DNA from: CAUZIZ01 sp965218775
GTDB lineage: Bacteria > Acidobacteriota > UBA6911 > RPQK01 > JAJDTT01
Assembly: GCA_965218775.1 (NCBI GenBank)
Contig: CBDCLS010000004.1
Span: 558,001-622,000, forward strand
Direction: 5' to 3'
DNA: 64,000 bases
Shown here: positions 34,906 to 43,827 of the stretch, one piece after another
How positions within the stretch are numbered: position 1 is the first letter of the stretch
How the letters are laid out: the number at the start of each line of letters is the position of its first letter
The notes under the pieces: model-generated
Databases searched by the model: none
What the model was told of the DNA's origin: nothing
The model's input: the letters and a program-made list of their open reading frames with translations, nothing else
Position numbers and translations under genes: made by a program

Positions 34906-36309
34906 ATGATTGTAATGAAGTTCGGTGGGACGTCCCTACAAGACGTCACCGCCATCCAGCGTTGCATTGAAGCCGTATCACTTCAGGCCGGGCAGCCGAC
35001 CGTGGTCGTCCTCTCCGCCATGGGCAAGTCGACGAACCGGCTTCTGGAGATAGCCCAACTGGCTTCTTCACGGGGAGTTGAGCGGGCGGAGCAAGTTAGA
35101 AAGGAGCTCCACGACTACCACCTGGACGTCGCTGTAGACCTGTTTTCGGGTTCCCGTCTGGAGCAGGTCAGGGTCACACTCGACGTCCTCTTCGAAGAGC
35201 TCTCGGACCTTGTCAAGGCGACTGCTGAGATGGAGGAGTGCCCGCCTCGAATCCTGGACTTGATTACCTCTTTGGGGGAACGGATGAGTACCCTGGTCTT
35301 CGCAGCCGTGCTGGGGGAATCGGGAACCCAGGACGCGCTAGTGGACTCCAGAGACTTCGTGCGTACGGATGATCAGTTCACCCAGGCCAGGGTGCTGCAT
35401 GAGGTTACGGAAGAGTCCATACGCAGTCAGCTGGAACCGATGCTGGCTCAAGGCAGGACGGTTGTCGCGCAGGGATTCATCGGATCCACGCTGGACGGTG
35501 TCACCACCACCATCGGTCGTGGGGGGTCAGACTATACGGCATCCCTCCTGGGGGCTGCGCTGAAAGCGACGGACATCCAGATCTGGACAGACGTTCCGGG
35601 AGTGCTTACGGCGGATCCACGAATCGTACCGGGGGCGTTCAAGATGAAAGCCGTTTCCTTCGCCGAAGCGGCTGAGCTGGCTTACTTCGGGGCCAAGGTA
35701 CTTCACCCCAGTACTCTGCTGCCGGCCATCGCCAAGAACATCCCGGTCCACGTATGCAGCTCGCGTCAGATTCATCAGCCCGGCACGCTCATATCGACCG
35801 ATTCGATTCCCTCCGAGACCACCGTCAAATCCATTGCGTGTAAGAAGGGCATCGCCATCGTCAACATACAGTCGTACCGAATGCTGCTGGCCCATGGATT
35901 CCTCAGACAGATCTTCGAAGTCTTCGACAAACACGAGAAGGTCGTAGACGCCGTGGCCACAACCGAAGTGAGCGTTTCGCTCACGGTCGACTCGACCGAC
36001 AAGCTGGACGCCATCATCAGAGATCTGCAAGAACTCGGTGACGTCGGAGACGTCGAGGTTCAGCCGAACAAAGGCATCATCTGCGCCGTTGGAGACAACC
36101 TGCGGTATAGACCCGGGATCGCTTCGAGAATCTTCCGTTCGCTGGATGACATCAACATAGAGATGATCTCCCAGGGAGCATCTCAAATCAGCGTGACTTT
36201 CTTGGTTCAGGAAGACAAAATGGAAGAAGCTGTCCGCCGCCTACACGACGAGTTTTTCGTGGATCCTGATCCGAAGCTGTTCGAACCTGTCGGTCAGCTG
36301 GACCCTTGA
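34906..36309 (+). CDS. lysC: Monofunctional aspartokinase
   Basis: A 467-residue aspartate kinase, the first committed step of the aspartate family. The N-terminal kinase motif MKFGGTSLQD, the ATP region GRGGSDYTASLLGAAL, and WTDVPGVLTADPRIV ... FAEAAELAYFGAKVLHP are canonical. Two ACT domains follow (~320-467; SYRMLLAHGFLRQIFEVFDKH and CAVGDNLRYRPGIASRIFRSL), so lysine or threonine feedback control is likely. No clear ribosome site precedes ATG 34906 (GTTCATCATG), and the mobile element stops just upstream. The 467-residue length and ACT arrangement are those of a monofunctional enzyme, without a homoserine dehydrogenase domain. Confidence 0.95.
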   Translation: MIVMKFGGTSLQDVTAIQRCIEAVSLQAGQPTVVVLSAMGKSTNRLLEIAQLASSRGVERAEQVRKELHDYHLDVAVDLFSGSRLEQVRVTLDVLFEELSDLVKATAEMEECPPRILDLITSLGERMSTLVFAAVLGESGTQDALVDSRDFVRTDDQFTQARVLHEVTEESIRSQLEPMLAQGRTVVAQGFIGSTLDGVTTTIGRGGSDYTASLLGAALKATDIQIWTDVPGVLTADPRIVPGAFKMKAVSFAEAAELAYFGAKVLHPSTLLPAIAKNIPVHVCSSRQIHQPGTLISTDSIPSETTVKSIACKKGIAIVNIQSYRMLLAHGFLRQIFEVFDKHEKVVDAVATTEVSVSLTVDSTDKLDAIIRDLQELGDVGDVEVQPNKGIICAVGDNLRYRPGIASRIFRSLDDINIEMISQGASQISVTFLVQEDKMEEAVRRLHDEFFVDPDPKLFEPVGQLDP

Positions 36310-36334
36310 GGCTTGAATTCGACCCGGTGCAATC

Positions 36335-37033
36335 ATGAGAATCGCGCTCCTTGGCTATGGGAAAATGGGTAAAACAGTGGAGCGAATTGCCCTGGAGCAG
36401 GACCACCAGATCACCGAGGCCATGGACATCGGTGAAAACCCGATGACAGATGGGTTTTCCGGCTCCTGGATGGATCAGACAGATGTTCTGATCGACTTCT
36501 CGGTCGCCGAAGCGGTGCCGACGAATGTACAAAACGCCATTCGATCGGGCCTACCCATAGTTGTCGGCACCACCGGTTGGTATGACGAGATTCCTCGGGT
36601 CCGCACACTGGTGGAGAAAGATCAAGGAGCCTGTATCTATTCGGGCAACTTCAGTTTGGGCGTGCAGATCTTCTTTCGGCTGACCCGGGAGGCAGGACGA
36701 ATCTTTTCACGTTTCCAGGATTTCGACCCGTTTCTCGTAGAGAGCCACCATGTCCAGAAGGTGGATGCCCCTTCCGGAACCGCGGTGACGATGCAGAATC
36801 TTCTGGAGGAGTCCTACGGGAAGCGTCTGCCGGTCACGAGCATACGAGCTGGCTACATCCCGGGCGTGCACACCGCGGGATTCGATTCGCCGGTGGATAC
36901 GATAACCCTCGAGCATAGGGCTCGAAGTCGGGATGGATTCGCACGCGGAGCCATCCTGGCAGGACAATGGATCCAGGGAAAGAAGGGTTTCCATCAATTC
37001 GACGACGTTATCTTTGGAGACGACCATGACTGA
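36335..37033 (+). CDS. dapB: 4-hydroxy-tetrahydrodipicolinate reductase
   Basis: A 232-residue DapB, at the short end of the family. The nucleotide site is LLGYGKMGKTVE; GTTGWYDEIP, GNFSLGVQIF, ESHHVQKVDAPSGTA (catalytic His pair and Lys) and FDSPVDTITLEHRARSRDGFARGA are all present. It reduces the DapA product to tetrahydrodipicolinate. It starts 25 nt after lysC and its stop overlaps the dapA start by 8 nt, so the genes are co-translated. Confidence 0.95.
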   Translation: MRIALLGYGKMGKTVERIALEQDHQITEAMDIGENPMTDGFSGSWMDQTDVLIDFSVAEAVPTNVQNAIRSGLPIVVGTTGWYDEIPRVRTLVEKDQGACIYSGNFSLGVQIFFRLTREAGRIFSRFQDFDPFLVESHHVQKVDAPSGTAVTMQNLLEESYGKRLPVTSIRAGYIPGVHTAGFDSPVDTITLEHRARSRDGFARGAILAGQWIQGKKGFHQFDDVIFGDDHD

Positions 37034-37919
37034 GATCAAAGGCTGTGGAACGGCGCTGGTAACTCCGTTTACAACGGAGAACAAAGTTGACCTCGAGGCT
37101 TACCGACGACTAGTAGGTTGGCAGATCGAATCAGGTATCGATTTCCTGGTTCCTTGTGGCACAACCGGAGAAAGCGTCACGCTTGCCGAAGACGAGTATC
37201 TGCAGGTGATCCGTGCCTGCGTGGAGACTGCCTCCAAGGCCGTGCCGGTAGTGGCGGGTGCCGGTACGAACAATACCGAACACGCGATTCATCTGGCTCG
37301 AACTGCCCAGAAGGCGGGCGCGAATGCAATTCTGTCCGTTACCCCCTACTACAACAAGCCGACCCAGGAAGGCATCTTCCAACATTTTCGAGCGATTGCT
37401 CAGGCGGTTTCCATTCCCGTGGTGTTCTATAACGTTCCGGGACGTACCGGCACCAATATCGCCACTGAAACCCAGCTTCGGCTTGCAGGGGAGGACGGCA
37501 TCTTGGGAGTCAAGGAGGCGAGTGGAAGCCTGGACCAGATCATGGAGGTTCTGGCGGGCCGGCCCTCGAGCTTCCTGGTTCTTTCGGGGGACGATAGCAT
37601 TGCCTTTGCGGTGGCCAGCCTTGGGGGTGAAGGGGTGATCTCAGTCGCCAGCAATCTAATCCCAGGAGAAATGTCGCAAATGATGTCACTGGTCGCCCAG
37701 GGCAAACTAGAGGACTCTCGCGCTCTGCACTTCCGCTATCTGAACCTGATGAATCTGAACTTCATCGAATCGAATCCGATACCGGTCAAGTATGCCCTTT
37801 CCCAAATGGGCAGGATGGAAGAGATCTACCGGCTGCCCCTATGTCCGATGGCAGACGGCAACAAAGAAAAGATGGATCGGGAGTTGGAAAGACTGGACCT
37901 GGTGGGGACGCATGTCTGA
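37026..37919 (+). CDS. dapA: 4-hydroxy-tetrahydrodipicolinate synthase
   Basis: A 297-residue class I aldolase condensing pyruvate with aspartate semialdehyde. ATG 37026 overlaps the dapB stop (ATGACTGA); a longer upstream frame is not needed. Motifs: GCGTALVTPF, PCGTTGESVTL, VTPYYNKPTQEG (catalytic Tyr), YNVPGRTGTN and Schiff-base K163 in GVKEASG. The 3' end overlaps dapD by 8 nt. The usual order dapB-dapA-dapD fits the succinylase branch. Confidence 0.96.
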   Translation: MTEIKGCGTALVTPFTTENKVDLEAYRRLVGWQIESGIDFLVPCGTTGESVTLAEDEYLQVIRACVETASKAVPVVAGAGTNNTEHAIHLARTAQKAGANAILSVTPYYNKPTQEGIFQHFRAIAQAVSIPVVFYNVPGRTGTNIATETQLRLAGEDGILGVKEASGSLDQIMEVLAGRPSSFLVLSGDDSIAFAVASLGGEGVISVASNLIPGEMSQMMSLVAQGKLEDSRALHFRYLNLMNLNFIESNPIPVKYALSQMGRMEEIYRLPLCPMADGNKEKMDRELERLDLVGTHV

Positions 37920-38730
37920 GCCGATAGAAGCCCTCTTCGAGAAGGCCGAGTTCGCTGCCGAAGATCGCAAGCTTCTGGAATCATTTCTGGACGATTTGGA
38001 CTCGGGTAGGGTGCGGGCCGCCGTTAAGATCGAGGGTCAATGGCAAGTAAACAGCTGGGTGAAGAAAGGCATCCTGGCAGGCTTCCGAATGGGAGTGCTG
38101 AGCGACCAGTCAATTGATGAGTCTTTCCACTACTTCGACAAAGACACCTATCCACTCAAAGATCTGAATCTGGACTCGGGGGTTCGAGTCGTCCCTGGTG
38201 GTTCCTCTATACGGAGAGGATCGTACGTTGGAAGTGGGGTCACCTGCATGCCACCCATGTACATCAATACAGGGTCCTATGTGGATCAAGACACCATGGT
38301 GGATTCACACGCCCTTGTGGGATCCTGCGCACAGATCGGCAAACGGGTTCATCTCAGTGCAGCCTCGCAAATCGGGGGTGTTCTGGAGCCGGTTGGTGCG
38401 CTGCCGGTGATCATAGAGGACGACGTGCTGGTGGGAGGAAACTGCGGCGTCTACGAGGGGACCATCGTCCGTTCTGCGGCGGTGCTGGCAGCAGGCGTAG
38501 TTCTGACGCGCTCCACTCCAGTTTACGATCTGGTTCGAGAAACCGTTTATCGGGGAAGCTCCGAGGCTCCCCTGGAGATTCCCGAAGGAGCGGTGGTGGT
38601 CTCAGGCAGCCGCCCCATTCAAGCCGGCTACGGCAAGAAGCTCGATCTCTCTGTCTATACTCCTATCATCGTCAAGTATCGTGACTCGAAGACCGAGCAG
38701 TCGATCCAGCTGGAAGATCTTCTCCGTTGA
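37912..38730 (+). CDS. dapD: Tetrahydrodipicolinate N-succinyltransferase
   Basis: A 272-residue left-handed β-helix acyltransferase. ATG 37912 overlaps the dapA stop (ATGTCTGA). The N-terminal domain (~1-100) contains AAVKIEGQWQVNSWVKKGIL; hexapeptide repeats follow (GSYVGSGVTCMPPMYINTGS, SHALVGSCAQIGKRVHLSAA and GGNCGVYEGTIVRSAAVLAAG). Its presence shows that diaminopimelate is made through succinylated intermediates. The stop overlaps the next gene (TTGA). Confidence 0.95.
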   Translation: MSEPIEALFEKAEFAAEDRKLLESFLDDLDSGRVRAAVKIEGQWQVNSWVKKGILAGFRMGVLSDQSIDESFHYFDKDTYPLKDLNLDSGVRVVPGGSSIRRGSYVGSGVTCMPPMYINTGSYVDQDTMVDSHALVGSCAQIGKRVHLSAASQIGGVLEPVGALPVIIEDDVLVGGNCGVYEGTIVRSAAVLAAGVVLTRSTPVYDLVRETVYRGSSEAPLEIPEGAVVVSGSRPIQAGYGKKLDLSVYTPIIVKYRDSKTEQSIQLEDLLR

Positions 38731-39902
38731 AGTTAGCTCCGCGGATGGACGGCATCGAGATCTCGATGATCCGCCAGATCATGTCCCGGGCCCAAGGGTG
38801 CGTGAATCTGGGGCTGGGCGAGCCTGGCTTTCCCTTTCCCGAAGTTGTCCTCGAGGAAGTTCGTCAAATCCTCGAAGAAGGTAACCTCGGCTACACACCC
38901 AACGCGGGACTTCCCGCACTGTGTCGCCTGGTTCATGACTATCATGGGGGGCGAGAAACCCATAAGGTCTGCGTCACCAGCGGAAGCCAGGAAGCACTTT
39001 TTGACGTCCTATTCACCTTGGTTGGACCCGGAGACGAGGTCCTGGTGCCTAATCCCGGCTACGTCTCCTACCCCACCGTGACTCGTCTGGCGGGCGGAGT
39101 CCCCATCTCCTACTCCTTGAAGGGCAGCGATGACTTTGCCTTCTCGCCTTCGGCGCTGGAGAGGTGTATTAGCCCGCGCACCCGAGTCATTATCCTGAGC
39201 ACACCCTCGAATCCGACCGGTCGTTGTTTAACGCTGAGGCAGCTCGAAGAGGTGAGCCGGATCGCTCGGGAGAGAAGCCTGCTTCTAGTGAGTGACGAGA
39301 TCTACCGGGAGATCCACTACACGAAGAAGCCGCCACCTTCCATAACTGAGGCCAGCGACGACGCAGTTGTCCTCTCCGGCGTGTCCAAGATGGCCAGCAT
39401 GACTGGTTGGCGTGTGGGTTGGGTCCTGGGTCCAGCTGAATTGGTGGACCGGGTGACCGTGATGCACCAGTGCAACTCGATTTGCGCGTCTACGCTTTCC
39501 CAAAGAGCCGCCCTGAAACTGTTTAGCCCCGAAGGAAGGCGAGAAGTAGAGCAGCAAAGAAGGCGACATTCAGCCAACTTCAGGTTCATAACAGACTGGC
39601 TGGACCAACATCTGGGGCAGCCCTACGTCCGGCCTGAAGGAGCCTTCTATTTGATGCTTTCGGTGAAGTCTCTTGACCTCCAGAGCCTCGAGGTAAGCCT
39701 TGAGCTTCTCAACGACGGCGTGGCAACGATTCCGGGTTCTGCTTTCGGCTCCGAGGGAGAAGGCTATCTGCGAGTCTCGTTTGCGGGCGAGCTCTCCAGT
39801 GTTGAGGATGGCCTCTCACGGCTAAAGAAAGGTCTGGGCAGGTTGTTGCAGCGAAAGAGCGTCTCCTTCAGCGCCGGACCTGATGACCCTCGGACCACCT
39901 GA
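38727..39902 (+). CDS. Class I aminotransferase, probably N-succinyl-diaminopimelate aminotransferase
   Basis: A 391-residue fold-type I PLP enzyme. The TTG at 38727 overlaps the dapD stop by 4 nt (TTGA); no better start is seen. Motifs: NLGLGEPGFPFPE, TSGSQEALFDVLF, STPSNPTGRCLT, VSDEIYREIHY, Schiff-base K221 in LSGVSKMASMTGWRVGWV, and the C-terminal Arg in GYLRVSFAG. Operon position directly after dapD supports the DapC reaction (transamination of N-succinyl-2-amino-6-ketopimelate), but sequence alone only gives the subclass Iβ aminotransferase. dapE, dapF and lysA are not in the window. Confidence 0.85.
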   Translation: MKLAPRMDGIEISMIRQIMSRAQGCVNLGLGEPGFPFPEVVLEEVRQILEEGNLGYTPNAGLPALCRLVHDYHGGRETHKVCVTSGSQEALFDVLFTLVGPGDEVLVPNPGYVSYPTVTRLAGGVPISYSLKGSDDFAFSPSALERCISPRTRVIILSTPSNPTGRCLTLRQLEEVSRIARERSLLLVSDEIYREIHYTKKPPPSITEASDDAVVLSGVSKMASMTGWRVGWVLGPAELVDRVTVMHQCNSICASTLSQRAALKLFSPEGRREVEQQRRRHSANFRFITDWLDQHLGQPYVRPEGAFYLMLSVKSLDLQSLEVSLELLNDGVATIPGSAFGSEGEGYLRVSFAGELSSVEDGLSRLKKGLGRLLQRKSVSFSAGPDDPRTT

Positions 39903-39932
39903 TTTCTCTGCTCCTGGTGCCTTGACCAAAGC

Positions 39933-40742
39933 ATGAGCACAGATCCGATTATCACCTTCACCAGCGATTTTGGCACACGCGAATACTACGTAGGTGCTGT
40001 CCGCGGCGCGATTCTGAGCGTTTGCCCCCGGGCTCGAATCGTCGATATCAGCCACGAGCTCACCCCTCACGGAATCCTGGAGGGCGCTTTTACGCTGCTT
40101 GGCGCTTACGCCTGTTATCCAGCCAACACCGTACACCTTGCGGTGGTAGATCCAGGCGTCGGTTCAAGTCGGAAGGGCATCATTGTGTGCACCGACCGCT
40201 ACCGTCTGGTCGGACCGGATAACGGGATATTCTCGTTGATCTACCAGCGGGAAAAGGTTGGGAAGGTCGTTTCAATCGAGTCGGATGCCTATTTCCGGAA
40301 GCCGGTCTCGCCGACGTTTCATGGCCGAGATATTTTCGGTCCGGTAGCCGCTCGGCTGGCGTGTGGAACTGACGTCAGCGAATTCGGTCCTGAGGTGCAG
40401 GATTATCAGCGGATCGAAATCCCGTCGCCTCGCAAGGTTGGGAAAACCAGGTTGGAGGGAGCAATCCTGAGGATCGACCGCTTCGGCAATGCCATTACCA
40501 ACATCTCTCCCGAGGACATACGAAGCCTGTTTGCCGGTGAGGCACGACCTCGCAGTTTCTTTGCCGGAGGCCAGGAGATTACCGCTCACTACCGCTATTA
40601 CGCCCAGGCAGAGCGAGACGAGGTCTTCTCTTTGTTGGGAAGTAGCGGGTATTACGAGATAGCTACTCGGGGCAAATCAGCTGCCCGACGCTTGAATCTG
40701 GCGGAAGGAGCGAGGGTCGAGGTCGAGGTCGAGATCATCTGA
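39933..40742 (+). CDS. SAM hydrolase (S-adenosyl-L-methionine hydroxide adenosyltransferase, DUF62)
   Basis: A 269-residue member of the fluorinase-like superfamily. TFTSDFGTREYYVGAVRGAIL, VDISHELTPHGILEGAFTL, AVVDPGVGSSRKGIIV and SPTFHGRDIFGPVAA give the Asp-Arg-His triad of hydroxide adenosyltransferases, not of the halogenases. The C-terminal barrel contains RIDRFGNAITNIS. It converts SAM to adenosine and methionine; physiological purpose unclear. It starts 30 nt after the aminotransferase and may share its transcript. Confidence 0.9.
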   Translation: MSTDPIITFTSDFGTREYYVGAVRGAILSVCPRARIVDISHELTPHGILEGAFTLLGAYACYPANTVHLAVVDPGVGSSRKGIIVCTDRYRLVGPDNGIFSLIYQREKVGKVVSIESDAYFRKPVSPTFHGRDIFGPVAARLACGTDVSEFGPEVQDYQRIEIPSPRKVGKTRLEGAILRIDRFGNAITNISPEDIRSLFAGEARPRSFFAGGQEITAHYRYYAQAERDEVFSLLGSSGYYEIATRGKSAARRLNLAEGARVEVEVEII

Positions 40743-40786
40743 CTTCGTGAAATCTGCATTCTCCAACCTCACCTCTCTTCTTCCGC

Positions 40787-41137
40787 TCAAGCTCTCAGCG
40801 CCTTTTCCAGGACTTCGGCAGCAAGGTCGGCTCCGTGGAGTTTGTGTCTGGGAAGACCTTCCAAGAAGTCCAGGATCGTTTGGGATGTGATCTGGCGACA
40901 GGCTTCCCTAGACTTCCCCTCGCAGAGTAGAGTCACTGCGGCTGATGCCGCAATCGTCGCTGGACAACCATAGGTTTGAAAACGGCAGGCGACTACGACG
41001 TCATCCTCTACCCTGAGATAGAGATGAGTAATGTCTCCACAAACAGGATTCTCCGCCTGGGCCGTGTGGGTGGCATCTTGGAGTTTCCCCCGATTGGGGA
41101 GTTCGACAATGAGCCGCTGTGCGGTTTCGCTGTACAC
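40787..41137 (-). CDS. iscU: IscU/NifU-type Fe-S cluster scaffold lacking the third ligand cysteine
   Basis: A 116-residue scaffold. The GTG at 41137 gives the canonical N-terminus (M)YSETAQRL; frames further upstream cross a repeat element. C33 in NPVCGD, D35 and C58 in YGCPATIAAS are the first two ligands and the key Asp. The third conserved Cys in the motif K-x-HC is replaced by Gly (KLHGAD, G102). Loss of this cysteine would alter sulfur acceptance or cluster binding. It lies downstream of iscS on the same strand, separated by a 177-bp palindromic element. Confidence 0.85.
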   Translation of the reverse strand: MYSETAQRLIVELPNRGKLQDATHTAQAENPVCGDITHLYLRVEDDVVVACRFQTYGCPATIAASAAVTLLCEGKSREACRQITSQTILDFLEGLPRHKLHGADLAAEVLEKALRA

Positions 41138-41142
41138 CCCTA

Positions 41143-41319
41143 ACCCGGATTTATCATGGCCAGTCGTAGCGAGGCGTCGCAAGCGCCGTCCTGGCAAGGC
41201 TTGCGACCGAGGCCTCCGCAGGGGTACTTGTACAGTACGTCGAGGAGGCCGACCGAGCATAACACAGCCAGGGCGGATGATTGCGGCGGCGTAGTAGACT
41301 GGCCATGATAGATCCGGGT
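41143..41319. repeat. 177-bp element with inverted ends between iscS and iscU
   Basis: The left end (ACCCGGATTTATCATGGCCA) and the right end (TGGCCATGATAGATCCGGGT) are near-perfect inverted repeats of ~24 nt. The interior is GC-rich with partial self-complementarity. It ends on the first base of the iscS stop codon and begins 6 nt upstream of the iscU GTG. No clear target duplication is seen. It may be a MITE or a structured intercistronic RNA. Confidence 0.65.
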
Positions 41320-42500
41320 CAACCTTCCCGGTAGAGGGGGGACAGTTCCCGCATCCGCTCGACTGTCTCGGGAACGACCTTAAGGACACAATCGACGTCT
41401 TCCTCTGAGGTCATACGACTCAGGCTGAATCGGATCGCGCTGTCGACGCGACCCGAACTAATCTTCATTGCCCTCAGCACGTGTGAGGGTTCCAGGGAGC
41501 CGGACGCACAGGCAGCCCCAGTCGAAACTGCAATTTCCTGAAGATCGAGAGAGATCAACAGGGCTTCGCCTTCGATACCCTGAAAGCTGATGTTTGAAAC
41601 GTGAGGCATTCGGCGACTGAGCGAGCCGTTGACGAGGGTATCCGGCACGGTTTCCACAATTCCGGCCTCGAGCTTGTCCCGTAGCTTCCGCACTCTCAAG
41701 TCAAAGTCCTCCAAACCCTCCTGGGCCAACTCGCAGGCCTTTCCCAGGCCGACAGCACCAGGAACATTTTCGGTCCCACCACGCCGGCTTCGCTCCTGGG
41801 AGCCGCCGTGAAGAAGGGCGTCCATGGCGACGCCTTGCCGGACGTAGAGCGCACCCACTCCCTTGGGAGCGTGGAGTTTGTGCCCCGAAAGCGACAGCAG
41901 ATCTACCCCCAGTCGATCGACCTCCAGGGGAATCTTGCCAACGGACTGAACGGCATCGGTGTGAAAGATAACGCCCCTTTCATGGGCAATCGTACTGATC
42001 TCCTCGACCGGCTGGATCGTTCCGACCTCGTTGTTGGCGTGCATCACCGAGATCAGAATGGTCTGGTCGTCGATCGCTTCCCGAAGCAGTTCCATCCGAA
42101 CCAGCCCGTCGTGGTCCACCGGGACGTAGGTGACACGAAACCCTTCGCTCTCCAACTGCTCACAGCTCCGCAAAACCGCCGGATGCTCTACAGTGGTGGT
42201 GACGATGTGGTTGCCGCGGGAGCGATGAAAGCTACAAACGCCCCGTATGGCCGTGTTGTCAGACTCAGTGCCACCGCTGGTAAAAACGACTTCTTTAGGC
42301 TCGGCCCCGATCAACCCTGCGACTTGCCGACGCGCTTCTTCTATAGCTGCACGTGCCTTCTGCCCATACTCGTGAATGGACGAAGCATTGCCGAAACTCT
42401 CGAGGTAGTGAGGCAGGACAGCCTCAAGAACCTGGGGGTCCACTCTTGTCGTTGCGTTGTTGTCGAGATAGACGCGCCGCACCCTGAAAGATGGTATCAC
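41319..42500 (-). CDS. iscS: Cysteine desulfurase
   Basis: A 393-residue class I cysteine desulfurase. It has VYLDNNATTRVDP, TSGGTESDNTAI, TTTVEHPAV, HTDAVQSVGKIP, PLP lysine K208 in LSLSGHKLHAPKGVG, GGSQERSRRGGTENVPG and the persulfide loop cysteine C331 in STGAACASGSLEPSHVL, the long-loop form of IscS/NifS. It delivers sulfur to the scaffold encoded next to it. The stop codon coincides with the end of the palindromic element; the start has a weak upstream site. Confidence 0.95.
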   Translation of the reverse strand: MIPSFRVRRVYLDNNATTRVDPQVLEAVLPHYLESFGNASSIHEYGQKARAAIEEARRQVAGLIGAEPKEVVFTSGGTESDNTAIRGVCSFHRSRGNHIVTTTVEHPAVLRSCEQLESEGFRVTYVPVDHDGLVRMELLREAIDDQTILISVMHANNEVGTIQPVEEISTIAHERGVIFHTDAVQSVGKIPLEVDRLGVDLLSLSGHKLHAPKGVGALYVRQGVAMDALLHGGSQERSRRGGTENVPGAVGLGKACELAQEGLEDFDLRVRKLRDKLEAGIVETVPDTLVNGSLSRRMPHVSNISFQGIEGEALLISLDLQEIAVSTGAACASGSLEPSHVLRAMKISSGRVDSAIRFSLSRMTSEEDVDCVLKVVPETVERMRELSPLYREG

Positions 42501-42883
42501 CGAGGATCGAGCGAGAGCAACTGAGCTGAAACTTGAACAGTGGGCAGTGATGGAGTGAGCAGTGAGCAGTACCGGAAACAGCTGCAGCCAACAGTGCCCC
42601 GAACGGGTGGACTGCCAGTATTACGAACCCAAGTCCGGCAGAGCCGCGCACGACGTGAGCCGTCAGCAACATGAGGCCAAGTTCCGAAGAGAGAGCGGAC
42701 AACTCGTCCGGCGCTTCCCGCGCTCGCACAATTTCCCCTGCACCCGACCACTGATCCATCACCTCGGTTAACCCTTCAGAACGACCTTGACAGCACCCGG
42801 AACCAGTCTTATCTAAACCTCGTGCGCACAATGAAACAGAGTTGAAAATTCAAAGAATTGAAGGTTAGGAGGTAACCAAAACC
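42501..42883. other. Intergenic region between divergent iscS and hsp20
   Basis: No credible gene. It contains a short GAGTGAGCAGTGAGCAGT repetition (42556-42573) and, at 42868-42873, the TAGGAGGT-like ribosome site of hsp20. Promoters for both divergent genes are expected here, but none is convincing by eye. Confidence 0.4.
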
Positions 42884-43333
42884 ATGAATATCGTAAGAGT
42901 ACATCCCTTTGGGGGAATTGAGAGAGCGTACAGAGCCATGGACCGATTCTTCGACGAGCCGCTGCTTCGAGTCTTCGGAGATTCAGACGCGGAAGCTCCG
43001 GTAAGCCGTTGGGCACCCGTAGTCGACATCTATCAGACCGACGACGAGCTGGTCTTCAAGGCCGAGCTTCCCGGTTTCGACAAGAAGGACATCGAGATTT
43101 CGGTCAAGGACGGCTACCTGCTGATAAAGGGTGAGCGCAAGTTCGAAGAAAAGGAGGGACAAACCTATCATCAGGTCCGCAGGCACTACGGAGAGTTCTC
43201 CCGCAGCTTCCGTCTACCAACGAAGGTAGACAGCGAGAAGATCTCAGCTGGCCTGGAAAAGGGTTTGCTAACCATCACCCTTGCGGTGAAGCAGGAAGCC
43301 AAACCTAAACTGATTGAAGTCAAGGTCCATTAA
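42884..43333 (+). CDS. Small heat-shock protein, Hsp20 family
   Basis: A 149-residue α-crystallin-type chaperone with TAGGAGGT upstream of ATG 42884. The N-terminal arm contains RAYRAMDRFFDEPLL; the α-crystallin domain (~44-135) shows WAPVVDIYQTDDELVFKAEL PGF-type start, DIEISVKDGYLLIKGER, RRHYGEFSRSFRLP and ISAGLEKGLLTITL; the C-terminal I-x-V anchor is IEV in LIEVKVH. It holds unfolding proteins in an ATP-independent way. Monocistronic. Confidence 0.94.
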   Translation: MNIVRVHPFGGIERAYRAMDRFFDEPLLRVFGDSDAEAPVSRWAPVVDIYQTDDELVFKAELPGFDKKDIEISVKDGYLLIKGERKFEEKEGQTYHQVRRHYGEFSRSFRLPTKVDSEKISAGLEKGLLTITLAVKQEAKPKLIEVKVH

Positions 43334-43537
43334 ATCCTGTTCAGTGGGGTCTCTCTTCGGGGCCTGGCGGCGTAGGAAGCGCCGCCGGGCCGCCTTCCAC
43401 TGGTCCCCAAAATTCAGCCCATCCCCACTCTCCCACGGTCTCGATCCCAGGAGTTCGCCCACAGGCACGGCGGTCTCAGGTCCTCAATCTGCGGAATCCG
43501 AGACTGACTCCACCCTTTTGGCGAAGCGCGCGATATA

Positions 43538-43813
43538 CTAGTACAGCGTTCTGTAAATACCGATACGTTTGTGGCGAGCGCGACGGGTCGAGTTCGCGAA
43601 GCGACGCCGAACTCGATGCCTCGTATCTTGGAGGAGGCGCGACAAAGAAATCGGCGCGTCCCGTCGCCACCCGTAGGGCAGATGGGGGTTGCGGACGACC
43701 TCTGTGTGGGTCGTCGTCGAAGATGGCCAAGCATCGTCTTCCTCCTCCTGCCTTGATCTCGCCTCGCAAGCCCCATCTGCAAACGTATCGGTATTTACAG
43801 AACGCTGTACTAG
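43538..43813. mobile_element. Non-autonomous element with perfect 34-nt terminal inverted repeats (copy B)
   Basis: Arms 43538-43571 (starting CTAGTACAGCGTTCTGTAAA) and 43780-43813 are exact reverse complements over 34 nt. The interior matches copy A at 2469-2745 in the opposite orientation. The arms differ from copy A at 12 of 34 positions, yet pairing inside each copy is intact. It ends 14 nt before the eda start codon, so it forms the whole immediate leader of eda. No transposase is encoded. Confidence 0.85.
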
Positions 43814-43827
43814 GTCGGATCTTCGAG

